Source of the DNA: Oopsacas minuta
Lineage: Eukaryota; Porifera; Hexactinellida; Lyssacinosida; Leucopsacidae
Assembly: GCA_024704765.1 (NCBI GenBank)
Contig: JAKMXF010000099.1
Location: 610,419 to 674,418, forward strand
Direction of reading: 5' to 3'
DNA length: 64,000 nucleotides
The position numbers were made by a program, and so were the translations under genes. Under the pieces are notes generated by a model. It saw only the letters and a program-made list of their open reading frames with translations, was not told the DNA's origin and searched no databases. This document shows positions 23,215 to 34,806 of this stretch, piece after piece (positions within the stretch are counted from its first letter, which is position 1; the number at the start of each line of letters is the position of its first letter).

Positions 23215-24796
23215 GAATATACTATTAAAGGATAGAAACGCAGTATCGGAAAGGTATTTACAACTTCAGATGGAAATAAATACATACAATCGAAATTCAA
23301 GGGGAATCTACTTTAGATGCGTATTATTCAGGCGTAAATGCAGAGGAACGAGCAAGTTAGACTGTGATACTGGATTGATAACTCCTCTAAGGCAACACAA
23401 TTATGATGTATATGAATGTAGATCAGAGATTTATCATCTGAAGACCAAATGCAAAACTATTGCCAAAACTTCTCAAGCCAACCTCCGAAAGGTATTTTGA
23501 TGATACTACCAGAGATGACCCACACGCATGTGATGTTTCTTTTCCTGGATGTGAATCATCCATGTACCGTGCTCGGAAACAGTAGAACCTGGTATACCTT
23601 TGAACGCATCGAAATTCTGTGCCATAATCCTAACTACTCAATTAGGAAAATTCTTCAAGTTTAGTGCAATCAAATTGGAGTGGGTTTTCTTCTCAGAACG
23701 AATGAGTGGATTTCTTTCTGAAGTTAGCAGTATCCAATTTGACAGTACTTTTTATACTGTTCCTAAATAATTTACGCAATTGTGGACTATATTTGTGTTG
23801 GTAAGAAGACATGCTCTGCCAGCAAACACTGCTTAATGTCAGGGAAAAGTCAGGACTTGTATCAAGCCTTACTTGATAATCTTTTCAGTAAAATCGCCAA
23901 CTTTAGACCATTGACATCGATGTCAGATTGGGAGCAAGCACCTAAAACACAATTAAAGAAGTACTCCCTCTAAAAACAAGGTACGGATGTTGGTTGTATT
24001 TTACCCAACGCATCTAGGCCAAAACGCAAAAAGATCGGACTTGCTCAAGATTTAATGCATAGTCAAGAAGTCTCGAATTATAGAAGGCAAATAATGGTCT
24101 TACCCTTTTTGCTAGCTTCTCTGATCAATCCTACTTTTGCCCTTCTTCAGACACCGGATTTGAAAAATCTCGATAATGCAAAACTTTAAAAACTGAAACA
24201 ATACTTCAGAAGATGTTGGTTAAATCAAATTACACCCAAGGGGTTATCCATACTCGATCTAACTATCACAGCTATTAATGGAGCTGAGACTTATCACTCT
24301 AAGCTAAAATCAATAATAATACACACAAGTCATCCGAAGATTTGAACTTTTCTATCTACTCTCAATCAGATAATACTAGATACAGCAACGATATTGGGCG
24401 CTTGTTTTTCGGTCTAGAGATAAGTAGATCTCAAAACAGAAGAATGTCCGAAATTTTGTACGCAAGATAGTGCTAAAACAGAAGTTTAGTGATGGACAAC
24501 TAAATCCTTGGGAGTTTCTCAATGCAATCAGTCCCACTATCGGCAGCTTAAAGACTAATGATAGTGTACTCTCTAGTAACGATTCAGAGCATTCCGATTC
24601 GGAGGGTGATGACATACCTAGGGAAGAAAATAAATGCGTAGTATGCCTTGCAATACGTACTTCTACATGGATTTTCATGCCCTGTAGGCATGCGAACTGT
24701 TGTAAAAGTTGTAGCCAAAATATTAAAGACCTTGGACAATCATGCCCTGTCTGTCTCGCTGATATTGAGAACATGGTCCCTATCTTCATCAATTAG
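23215..24796 (+). pseudogene. FLYWCH-MULE transposase fused to C-terminal RING finger
   Basis: Pieces in order: FLYWCH-like finger (YFRCVLFRRKCRGTSKLDCD, then RQHNYDVYE), LKTKCKTIAKTSQANLRKVF, a broken DDE region (about 23700-23990, including SMSDWEQAP), the helical segment LNQITPKGLSILDLT (about 24230) and GAETYHSKLKS. The last, intact open stretch (24470-24796) ends in a C3HC4 RING: CVVC, FMPCRHANCCKSC, CPVC. MULE transposases with a RING tail exist in invertebrate genomes, so the fusion is ancestral. At least six stops or frameshifts lie upstream of the RING. Confidence 0.75.
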
Positions 24797-24958
24797 AGTC
24801 CAATATACTAGTCATATTATAGTTTTTCGTACTGTTTCGCTGTTATTATATCTGTACTTACATTGCTAGTATGTTTACTTATTTAATTATTAAGTGTATT
24901 GTCTACAAATGAATATAGCAACCTGATCTTGAATTTTAGACGACTACGACAAACTGCA

Positions 24959-25080
24959 AGGTTACCTCAATAAATGATTCTAACAAGTGAAGGTTGCCTC
25001 AATGAATGATTCTGACAAATGGAGGTTACCTCAATAAATTATTCTAACAAGTGAAGGTTTGCATGATTCTAACAAATGAC
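24959..25080. repeat. Subterminal tandem repeats of the MULE
   Basis: About three to four copies of a unit of roughly 32 bp with GGTTACCTCAATAAATGATT and CTAACAAGTGAA, the last ones degenerate. Position inside the right inverted end suggests transposase binding sites, as in other MULEs. Inference. Confidence 0.7.
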
Positions 25081-25120
25081 GACTTCCAAATTTTAACAAA
25101 TGCTGCGCCGCCATCATGAC

Positions 25121-26382
25121 TGTACAAAAAGTTGAAAATGTTCCAAATTTAAAAATTGAGAATTTCCCAAAATCCGAGATACGAAGTGCGAGATTACTAA
25201 CCAAAAGCGATATAACATTTCTAGTCTCACCACAGATGGCCATTGAACGTAATTTGGAGGGACCATGGATAATACAAAATTTAAATATTAGGTGAATTCG
25301 GTTTAGCCCGCTAGTATATTATTAAAACGCAATTTATCTGTATGCTGAAAAGCTATTGGGAATTGATTATGAAGAATCACCACTTATTCCCTTCTAAATA
25401 TTTCCACTTGCTGCAACAATATAGCAATTAGATGGATCATAAGAATAAATAGTCTATTTATGAATAGAACAATTTAAGGTACAATTTTTATATCTTACCT
25501 CACCCTGATTTTTAAATATCTCGTAAATACTGTTATTTGTATCTGATAGAGTAGGTCAATGATGAACCTAGCCACAAACCGGGCCCTCATCGAGGCAAAA
25601 TTGATCAAGTTTCGTATTAAGCGTATATAAGGCGAATCCTATTGGAAATATTTGTTACATTATACTAGGGTTTTATTGTCTATACTGCCTAGTGAGTAAA
25701 GCTTATCATTGAAAACACTTCATTTACACACTATTCCTGATTCAAACACTTTTAATTGGATGATCAAACATTTGCTCTGCTTAATTACACAAACCAAACG
25801 TGACTTATAGTTATAATACCAAGTCTCAGACTTGTGATTGTTTCGCAATATAAAATGCAAAACAATGACATAGAATTCATTTTTGATTGAATTGTAATAC
25901 TTACTACAGTAGATTCTGTATATGATGATTGAAACACGCTACCTTTGATACGTTATCTTCAATTTTGCCTGAAAGTGAACGTGGTTTTGACAGATTTACA
26001 TTGGGTTTTGATACGACTATATTACAGAGTGACCAGATGTCCTTTTTTTGGAGGGACAGTATTTCTTCTTGGACTAACTGTCTTCCTTCCATTTCGTTCT
26101 TTGTCCTTCTTATCCTTCTTTGTCCATATTTTTCCCGTTTTAACTTTATTTTATCATCCAAACCTAGAATATGGTACAAAAAGAGTATTTCACTCTGAAT
26201 TTTCTCATGGTATATTTTCATTTCTGTAACTAATATTTATTTCAGAAATTTGCCCAGATTCTTTACATTAATTTCTTTGAGCTATAATTCCCATGTTATA
26301 ATTTCATGCGTTGTTTATTTGATACTGTTAGGTTAAGCCTACCATACACGATGCAACTTCGTTTAGGCAACAAGGTAACATA
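25121..26382. other. No gene recognised
   Basis: AT-rich. A GTGACCAGATGTCCTTTTTT motif at about 26029 resembles the end of hAT-type MITEs, but the partner end was not found. Open frames at 25904-26229 overlap on both strands and look like chance. Confidence 0.45.
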
Positions 26383-26384
26383 TA

Positions 26385-27724
26385 CAGGGTGTTTCAAAAG
26401 TGCTGTCGTATTATATATTTGACTATATCATATTCAATACACAATGTAAACTTATACTCTATTTACCAATATAATGTTCTGACCGATTTATAACTTCGCT
26501 AATGCGATTAGGCATACCATTTGTCAAATTTTGAAGAATCACAGGGTCAATCCCTGATAACACCTTTTTCAAATGAATTACGAGGGAATTTACAGTCTAA
26601 CTTCGGGGAGTTTACTGAGCTTGTCTGCAAGGATAGACCATAAATTTGCGATCAGATTCAAATCCAGGGAGTTGCCTGGCCAATCAACCTTCGCCTAGTA
26701 GTTTGGCAGGGGTTCTGAACACCAAGTTTGAGTGAACTTGGCGGTGTGGGCTGGAGCGCCATCTTGCATAAAAATCGACTGGGAAGTCTTTTTAGTCATA
26801 GACTGTTCAAAAATAGTGCCAGAATTTGATGTTCTTCTTATCGCATCCTTGCAAGTTCCTTTCAATATTATTTCTCGTTAATACTCTCCTTTAACATTCT
26901 GTTTCTGAGGGATTATATGGAGTTCTGAGAGTACCTAATGAGACATCATCCCCCAAACTCGGATTTTCGTCGGGAATTTAATACATTTGAATGGCTGAAC
27001 ATCGGGCGAACTATGTGACCACACTTGGTCGTTCTGCCTGTTTGGTGGTACAAATAGTTGAAAAAGTGATTCATCGGACCATAAAACCTTCTCCCAATCT
27101 GTTTGCAGTCAAATTCTTGTGTTTGAGGGCGAAGAGGAGTCGATCTTGCATCATTATATTAGATGAGACGAGGGATTCGCTACCTATGGTAAGGATAAAC
27201 ACTGATGGAATGCCTCAAATAGCGATGGACTGTTGAATGTGAAGCGGAAAAACCAGAATTGACCAATGTAGATGCTATAGATCGTGTAGATTTTCCTCTC
27301 TTGCACAAAGTCTTGGATATGATGATTTTAAGAACGCGAGAAAGGATCTTTGGGCGTCCGCACCTGGGTAAAGTACTCAAGGATTGTACAAGTTTTTCCC
27401 GACGGGACCAACTTTAGACTGATTTAATTGAAATACTAGAGCTTCTGACACTTTTTTAAGATTCAAACCAGCCTTTAGAATCCGAATGGCTTCATTTCGA
27501 AGTTCAACACCATGGTCGTTGCAATCCATTATACGAAAAATGTAAAAACTTAGAAAAAAATATCAAAAAGTGAGAATATAGAATAATTTCTGCAGATAAA
27601 TATACAAAACAAATTCAATTATTTATCGGAATGATAACGAAATGATAAGAGTAAGGAATGGGTTGTAAATATTATGAACATCGGATAATTGTTAGTTATA
27701 CGACAGCACTTTTGATACACCCTG
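26385..27724 (-). mobile_element. Tc1/mariner-type transposon with clean ends
   Basis: The ends CAGGGTGTTTCAAAAGTGCT and inverted CAGGGTGTATCAAAAGTGCT match at 19 of 20 positions and continue GTCGTAT. TA lies on both sides (26383-26384, 27725-27726). Length is 1340 bp. The start of the end sequence resembles that of the elements at 112 and 4686. Confidence 0.9.
26459..27529 (-). pseudogene. Tc1-type transposase with lost catalytic Glu
   Basis: ATG at 27529 opens MDCNDHGVELRNEAIRILKA and the N-terminal HTH. The second Asp is intact in SIFMQDGAPAHTA (about 26775). The final motif reads LDLNLIANLW where the family has IENLW, so the catalytic Glu is Ala (codon near 26655). My count is about 37 residues between the two acids. 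Stops or frameshifts occur near 27390, 27180, 26700 and 26600. The C-terminus MPNRISEVINRSEHYIGK and its stop at 26459-26461 are preserved. Confidence 0.8.
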
Positions 27725-28374
27725 TACTGTATAACAATATTGAATAAATCCAGTATATTTTCTTGCAACTTTATTTCATGAAAATATAACATGTTCCTTT
27801 TTCTATGCTACAGTTGCATTGTGTAAGTGTATGAGCTTTACACAATTGGTATCAATATGAAAATATCCTATTTGGAATGGGAATTTGTCACCTTGCTATA
27901 TTTTAGAATCTGGATTATTATGTTTGTACGTTTATATTTTGCAATAGTTAGCGCTCGTCCTATACAATATTGTACGAACCCTATTATATGCATTTAGGGA
28001 AAAATATCCGCACCAACTTTTGTTTAATGTACCCATCGACAATCGAAAAGTTGTTCGATTGGATTAGCAACCCTGAAATTTTGCCACACCTGGGAATTGT
28101 GAAACTAGAATTCAATTTTGAATACTAAATCAATTTAGAAACCGTACAAGAAATCCTAGACACAAGGAATGTGGAGGGTCTAGCTATGTATTTTCAGATT
28201 TCACTACACTTGCATTACTTTTAAGCTTCTACCATACCATTTGGTTCATTATATGAAGTATCTAAGTAAATAAGTAGTAAATTCTAAGTATTGTAGAGGA
28301 TAATTCATTCATACAGTCTGCTACATAATAGTACATATGGATAAATTTAAAAGGCTCTCTTAAACCCTATTGTG

Positions 28375-29100
28375 ATGCCAACAGTTCTATCTTGTATCGA
28401 AGTAATGCAACTGAAACTATTTTATCAGTCCATTATTGTTGATTCTAACACTTGTATTACTTAGCTTCATGATAACGGGGTGTTGGCAAGGGGAAAGTTC
28501 TGCAACTGTGGCTTAGTAATGATGTCAGGTTAATTTTCAGGTGTGTCAGAAGACCGAATTTGGAACTGTCCAGAGATGCAAACTGCTGAAAGTTTGCATC
28601 TCTTAGATTTTGTTCCTTCTTCGAATCCTCTAATATTCCATTAATTGACTTGTTAGCATTTATTATATCTTTTGGCAAAGGAGATCGGATTACAAACATA
28701 TTGGTAGAGAATCTGGGATGGTCAACAGCAACATTCACTGATTGGAAGAACTTCATGGGGGATCTTTGTGTAGAGAAGTTATTGGCGATTCCTCAGCCAA
28801 TAGGTTGGCCTGGATACATTGTCGACATAGACGGCTGTATGTTTGGTAGAAGGGAGTTCCATTGAGGTAGACAACTTTCTGATCAGTGGATATTTGGGGT
28901 GGTGGCTAGAGGAACCAAAGATATTTTCATGGTTCCAGTTGGAGATCGTTCAGCTTCAACTCTGATTCTATTAATACACACATATATTCTACCTGGAACT
29001 ATTATAATGTCTGATCAATTGGCATCTTATAACCTAATTAACCTCGGAACTTTCCCTGACTTGACGGTAAATCATAGTCAAAACTTTGTTGACCCTACTA
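28375..29100 (+). pseudogene. Merlin (IS1016/ISXO2-like) transposase, 5' part
   Basis: The usual N-terminal region is degraded: a zinc-ribbon-like GKFCNCGLVM (about 28490), then helices with LVENLGWSTATFTDWKNFM (about 28700). The DDE core follows: GYIVDIDGCMFGRR (first Asp, about 28815), then after a stop DQWIFGVVARGTKDIF and MSDQLASYNLI (second Asp, about 29010). The gene stops abruptly at codon VDPTT (29100), where a Transib transposon begins. Its continuation is at 32081. Confidence 0.75.
29096..29100. repeat. 5-bp target-site duplication TACTA, left copy
   Basis: TACTA at 29096-29100 and at 32076-32080 flanks the Transib element. Five base pairs is the length made by Transib and RAG-type transposases. 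Confidence 0.85.
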
Positions 29101-32075
29101 CACAATGGGCTTTTTGCTGGAAACAGTATGAAATTTTTACCCCCTCAGAATTGTATTTCTTTATTATAATTTACTTCACAATCGTTTCAAACCTAGAAAA
29201 TAGTAATTTCATTCTGATTCAACAAGTAGTTGGTTGTTATGATGATGAATATTTGCGGCTTCTTGTAATTGGAATTTCTGTTGTGTGGTATATCAAAATC
29301 GATCAAGTTTCATAGTTATATTTTTAGCACTTGTAACTAAGAAGAAAGAATTCCTTTACAATAATGAAACATTTATATTTCAAGTATCTAATTTACATCT
29401 TGAAATGTCGTTTGGTTTCTAACTTTCTATTCTATAACTGGATTAAACGCGATGACTATTTAGGACATTTTTTTCGGCGTCCACAGGATATTTTATGCTG
29501 AAACTTGGTGTGGCGTTTCGTTGTGCGAACTCTCACTGGTCTTAAAATGTAGGTTATAATAATACATTCAAAAAATATAATAGTTTAGACCCACCGGAGG
29601 GCGTCCAAAGTATCAAACATTCATTTGAATGGGTGTAACTTTAATGTGAAATTTCCCTATGAAATATTAGCATTATGAATAACAAGGAAGCTTTTGACTT
29701 TCTATCCTCACGTAAATTTGTCAGAGATGCAACAATCGTATTTATGGTAGTCAGCAACTTGAAGATAAATATTATAGTTGTATCCGATACAAATTCGTTG
29801 AGTTGAAGGGTGATGGAGAGATATTTCGTAAAAGAAACGACCTAAATACATGGGATGATATGATATTCTTTGACAATTCAACATTGGCAGAGAAGAGTCG
29901 GTTATCGTCTGAAGGTGATATTTGTACTCCTAATCATGTTCATGCAAAGGCTATCAGGAAACCACTCCTAGAATTAACGATTAAAGGACAAAGGGTACGT
30001 CTGGAACCTCTTTTAGCCCTGATTAAAAGCTTAGCAGCTAGTGAGAACGTGGATAGCAAAACGATGGCAGCCATGGCTCTGCAATTTGTCTCATCTTCTT
30101 CAGGAGATTACTCCACCAGTTCCTTCTGTCTGGAAATAGTCAGCAAAGGCACATTTCAAGGCAATATAAAGACACACATCCCAATTGCTAAGTCTACGTT
30201 CCTCCTAGGGCAACTGGAAATAGGTAAGCGAAAGTACATTGAATTGAGGAGACTTTGTAAGTCAGACAATGCACTATTCCCTAAATATGTGCTAATTTCC
30301 CAGTATCAAGCAGATATTACTCTGGAGAAGGAATTCATTTTTATCCGCAATGTGTCTGATACGCCTATGGGAGTAGGGATATCTTACATCTCTATCATCA
30401 AACAGACAATTTCCCGCCTACTCGAATCACTTCCCACAGATTCTGAATTTGAATTCCCGTTGACATTTTCTGCAACAGATGCCTTGGATGGATCTGGATC
30501 CCATCAAGTTGATAATCAGATTCAAGAGTTACCAGATATTGGTTCCAAAAATTTCATTCTCTTTGCTTTCAAACTTCTCGCTATTCACGACAGCGCAAAC
30601 AAACTTATTTGGGAAAACGAAAGGCTCAACTCACAATTTCAGATTCGCCCAGTCACTTTACTAGCTGCCAAAGAAAATAGCGAAAATGTACGTCATCTAA
30701 TGGATACTTATATCAATCCTTACGTAGCAGACATGGAAGAAAATGGGAAACCACTCTCGCAAGGACTTGTGAGGATAAAATTGCTCAAGACCATGTTCGA
30801 TGGAAAAATGGCAGGAATTCTATCTGGAGCCGGTGGTGCTCACTGCCAACTCTGTACTGCGATTTCAAACAACTACATGATGTCGAACTTATACGAGATG
30901 GTTTGCCTATTAATCGTTCAATAATATCGGCTAAAGAACTGTGTCAAAATGTGAATGAAGTAGAATTTCTATCTCTAAGTTCCAATGCTCGTCTTGGATT
31001 GACTCACCAACCTATTTCTGACATCGATATAATTTGCTCTTCTCCATTACATTCATATTTGTGCATCTTCAGATGGTTTATGACCCTCGTTTATCATCTG
31101 CAATCAGGTGCAAGGAAGTGGTCACCATCATCCTTAGGCATAAAAAACTCAATGAAGTTTGTTTCAGGCTTATTGATGGAAAAGACTGGTATAAAAATTG
31201 ATCAACCCAACAGGTGATGTGACACTACATCAACTGGCAATGTTGCTCGAAATTGTTTCTTGGACAAAAACCAATTTCTTTACTGGGTTTGTTCCTTGAT
31301 ACCAACAGAATACCATGAAAATATGAAGGTCATCCACACTAAACTTTCAGTATGTTTGCGTATTTACAACAGCGACCGAGAGATAAACACTGAAAGACTG
31401 GATATTCTTTGCAAGGACACATACGAATACATTGTAATCAGATTCCCTTGGGCAAACATCAGTCCAAACTTGCATAAATTACTAGCCCATTCTTCAGAAC
31501 TCATTAGAACTTGTAACAATAGCCATGGACTTAAAGTCTTCTCTGAAGAAGCAGTTGAAGTTTCAAACAAACTCGTTCGAAGGTATCGCGAACACCTTGC
31601 CAGAAAAATGTCGTTTTCTCTGAATACTCGAGATATCTTTATACGACTGATGTGTAATAGTGTTCCTGTCCTCAATGTGTATAGAAAATTTACAAAAGCA
31701 AGCAAGAAAACCCACTCTTCTGAACCTCCAGACCAAGAAATTCTTTTCTCACGATTAACCTGCTAATAAATAATGATTGAAATAGATGGAAACACAAGAT
31801 ACTATTAAAATGTGGGTATGTTAAATGTGTGTCCATGACCCAAAATAAGCTTTCTATCGCCTCTAGTAACTGAATTTTAAGCTCAAAAACTATAATTTAT
31901 GATAATAGGAAAGGTGTCAATGACGGTATAACTTTTTAATGAGATGACCTAGATTTTCTTTTATGCAGACATCGTTTTCTCAGGGTAATTTCCTATTGGC
32001 TAATAATGCATTATATATCTCTATCTTGTATGGTTTCCTTATTTCCCTTTCACCCCCCCAAAAATGCCCACTGAG
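29101..32075 (+). mobile_element. Transib (RAG1-related) transposon A, complete ends
   Basis: The 2975-bp element starts CACAATGGGC and ends GCCCACTGAG, read inverted as CTCAGTGGGC. The first seven bases, CACAATG, resemble the recombination-signal heptamer CACAGTG. TACTA duplications flank it. It interrupts a Merlin transposase gene, so boundaries are certain to the base. I found no convincing nonamer at 12- or 23-bp spacing. One transposase gene lies inside. Confidence 0.9.
29675..31766 (+). pseudogene. Transib transposase A (RAG1-core homologue)
   Basis: Starts MNNKEAFDFLSSRKF, with a Cys motif continuing in a shifted frame (CQRCNN...YYSC). Catalytic layout matches the Transib/RAG1 core: first Asp in ALDGSGSHQ (codon 30487); NSQFQIRPVTLLAAKE, like the NSELCCKPLCLM stretch of RAG1; second Asp in MFDGKMAGILSGAGG (codon 30799); zinc Cys pair CQLC (30844-30855); SPLHSYLCIFRWF; STGNVARNCF; zinc His pair in LHKLLAH (31473, 31488); Glu in SEEAVEVSNKLVRRYRE (codon 31557). 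Length is about 697 codons. Breaks: frameshifts near 29720 and 30890, stop at 31217. No RAG2-like gene in the element. Confidence 0.85.
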
Positions 32076-32235
32076 TACTACAAGCGCACATATACAGACA
32101 ATTGAAGGTGCATGGGGGCATATTAAACAGCGAACAAGAAATCACACTACTACTAACCCAGCCCTTTGGATACCTACCCAGCAGAAAATTGTTGGAGTAA
32201 GAAGTTATTGCACAATTCATTCGAGGATATATTAA
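32076..32235 (+). pseudogene. Merlin transposase, 3' part after the Transib insertion
   Basis: Directly after the duplicated TACTA the frame resumes as SAHIQTIEGAWGHIKQRTRN, the His/Glu-containing end of ISXO2-like transposases (H-T-Q-x-VEGxWGHxK). Joining 29100 to 32081 restores one continuous reading frame and one copy of the 5-bp target, which proves the insertion. Unrelated sequence follows 32235. I could not find the Merlin terminal repeats. Confidence 0.75.
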
Positions 32236-32239
32236 TCGA

Positions 32240-33781
32240 AATTTGAGACCAATGTCCGGTAGTTTAGTTGATTATTAGTATTTTCAACTGTACCTACAAA
32301 TAATTGTAGTACATTAGTGTTCTATTTAGCAATAATTATCAACTTCATCATATTTGCATCTATTTGATAGCTTAACGTAACTCATTGAGAAATGATTCGG
32401 GAGGTTAAATACTTGATAATCCGCCATACAAGGTGCAGTAGTGTTACCTAGTTCTAGTGAGATATACTATATGCTTGTGTAGTAGGGGTTATCTACTATG
32501 CAAGAGCAGGCTCTCTCGTAATTTCCGATATCCCCCAGCGAACCTCTGCGTAATTTGAATGGGATAAAGTTTTGACAGAAGTTGCTTCTTCTTTGCTTTG
32601 ATTGTTTCGAAATTTGTTTTTTAACAGTAGATGTTTTTGTTGATACTCGTTATGCTAGACGTTTAGTTTAGCTATTATTCCGCCAACTTCTTCGATACTC
32701 TTCTTTCTCACTCAGTTGTGAGTCATGTTATATATTTTGATGATTGTTTTAGATTACTTACAATCTAGATTTATTATATTACAACTCAATTATGTCTTTG
32801 GATGGCTGCTTCATTTTCCCCATTTGTGTGGACAGATTAGGTACACAGGCCAAGTTTGTCTATAATTTTCGTGTTTGATTGTTGATACCAATTTATTCAC
32901 CTTAATAATCCGTCTTCATTTCTAATTTACCTATATTCTTCATCTAAAGCACCGAGTCATGGAATTTCCTAGCAATTCAAGGCGAATATGTTGAAAACTT
33001 TAATTGTTTTTCTGAGCGAACTTGGCCTCCATGAAAAAACGTGTCGCAAACCCCAGCCCCTCCATTCGCCAAATTCTGGCACGGTCCCTGTGCAAGAGGA
33101 TACTATACAACAGCAAACATTTAGCTAAGTCTTATTATAATGTTGTAATTACAACATACGAAAACTGTTTAGATGCTCTAACTCCCATTAAACAGGAAGA
33201 CCTTAGAGTTTGCGATGTTGTTTGGACACAATTTGAAATTGTAATGTGTTGTCACATTCTTGACGCATTCTGCTTCGCTAGGAAAGATATCTCTCCGAAT
33301 ATGGTCAAGTGATCACTTAAACCACAAAAAACCTTACGAATATATCACTGGGAAGTGATTAGATACTTCCCCTTTGTTCCGATCAAGGGTGACCGAAGCG
33401 GTGCGGGTGGGGTAAACTTTACCACCCCGAATTTTTCTAAGAAATACTGTTAATTCTACGAGCCATGAGTCAACGTAGCCGCGCTTCCTACTACCATGGT
33501 TCAGATTGACCGATCTTGGGTAATTACCTTTTCGGTATATAGAAGATCCTGAGTGGCTTGCCATTCTTATCGAATTAGGATACGATACGCTACATCTGAA
33601 CTAAAAATGTCCATTTCTTAATAAACATGACCAATTCACTAAATATTTAAATTGTCTTATCAACTAGACTACCTACGATATGCCGTCTCATACTTTATTT
33701 TGAATTTCTAGCTCTATTGAATTCGTTTTTAATAAGTTCTTTAAATTATAATATTATTAGTATTATTCAGATTTTTTTTAG
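32240..33781. other. MITE-like copy and unassigned sequence
   Basis: About 32530-33090 is a diverged relative of the hAT MITE at 49364 (shared TTTAGTTTAGCTATTATTCC against TAGTTTAGTTACTAATCC, and an end CGCCAAATTCTGGC). A - strand open frame at 33334-33564 is basic and unrecognised. Confidence 0.5.
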
Positions 33782-34123
33782 ACATATCATCCATTTCAAC
33801 TCTCCCCACAGATGCTGAAATTACACCATATTATACTCTGGGATTGCTACTTATCATTATTAGTCCATTAACGCTTATCTTTATTATTATTTGTCCACTT
33901 ATAGCCATATTTTTCTTTTGGCTTGTACACTTAAGAAAAATACAAAGAATGTTTTTGCTCCACTCCTTTTCCAAAACATCCATGGATCCATTAGAAATAC
34001 CTATGTCTCAGTTGCATTTTCTTCATCAAACATTAGGTAGAGGAGCGTTTGGATTTGTTAGGAAGGCTATTATGAAGAAAAGCCCTAAATTCTCAGAAAT
34101 TGTTGCCGTGAAAATGACCAGAG
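33782..34123 (+). CDS. Receptor tyrosine kinase exon: transmembrane helix and kinase start
   Basis: Bounded by a pyrimidine-rich acceptor (TTTTTTTTAG, ending 33781) and donor GTATGT at 34124, both phase 1. The frame runs from a short ectodomain tail (STLPTDAEITPYYTLG) into a long hydrophobic helix (LLLIIISPLTLIFIIICPLI, then AIFFFWLV), a basic stop-transfer HLRK, a juxtamembrane DPLEIPMSQLHFL, and the glycine loop LGRGAFGFV; the VAVKM motif gives the ATP-binding Lys. The WEIP-like juxtamembrane element points to the FGFR/VEGFR/Torso/Cad96Ca side of the family. Later kinase exons were not found; the next intron contains at least one mariner. Confidence 0.75.
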
Positions 34124-34804
34124 GTATGTTTAAATTGTTATCGATACTATAATTACTTTCACTATGCATTCAAGTAGGAATGTTGTTTATGTATATTATA
34201 ACCTCTGTATTTCTTTCATGCCAGTTGTAGTTCTTATCTGAAGTATTTATCTACCAACGTTTTCAAATTTGTATTCATATAATTACTCCTATGTTCTACA
34301 TACGCAAATGATGATTACAAGAAAATACATATACGTATAGTTGATGTAGTGGCAGTTCTGATGAGGGTGGGATCAGCAAAAAATTGGCCCCAGTGTCAAT
34401 TTTAATGCTATCATTTAGTTGCTATGATTCGTAAATGCCTTCCTCTGTCCAGCTTGTAGAACATTATTGGCAGTGTTTCCCCAAAGCGCAGAAATGTTTC
34501 TCGCTTAGAATATCTTGCAGCGTTGCAATAAAGACTCTATGCAATAGCGTTTAGCACGTTTATAAGCGACGGAGGCCCCATTCAATCCCAAGACGAGCGC
34601 TTTCCAAAAATACTATTGGGAAAGCTGACTACATAGCATTAGAAATTTGTAGGCATAAAGTGGATGAGATTCTTTTCCCTCTGTTTGAAATTTCATATTT
34701 TCTCCCTCTTATGTTTGGGACCTTACGTAATTCGTACAAAATATACTAATTACCAATTACACTGTTTGTAAATCATCCTCGGATCTATATAATTGAAATA
34801 AAAT
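34124..34804. other. Intron sequence, nothing recognised
   Basis: Follows the kinase exon donor. No second kinase exon (no HRDL- or DFG-like motif) was seen on the + strand. Confidence 0.45.
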
Positions 34805-34806
34805 TA

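Larger units (their letters stand above)
22915..25111 (+). mobile_element. MULE transposon carrying a transposase-RING fusion
   Basis: Terminal regions of roughly 100 bp are imperfect inverted copies: the left end (22915-23010) read in reverse, with AGGTTTGCATGACTCTAA, matches AGGTTTGCATGATTCTAAC at the right (about 25055). The outermost bases are GGAGCGC and, inverted, GCGGCGC. A CATCATGAC duplication flanks both. The right end also contains the tandem repeats at 24959-25080. Length is 2.2 kb with one gene. Confidence 0.75.

Noticed and set aside
25904-26229. Overlapping open frames on both strands
   Set aside because: No motifs; low-complexity TTCTT-rich sequence explains the openness.
29101-29150. 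RSS-like nonamer at 12- or 23-bp spacing after the CACAATG heptamer
   Set aside because: Neither spacing gives an ACAAAAACC-like sequence at either end.
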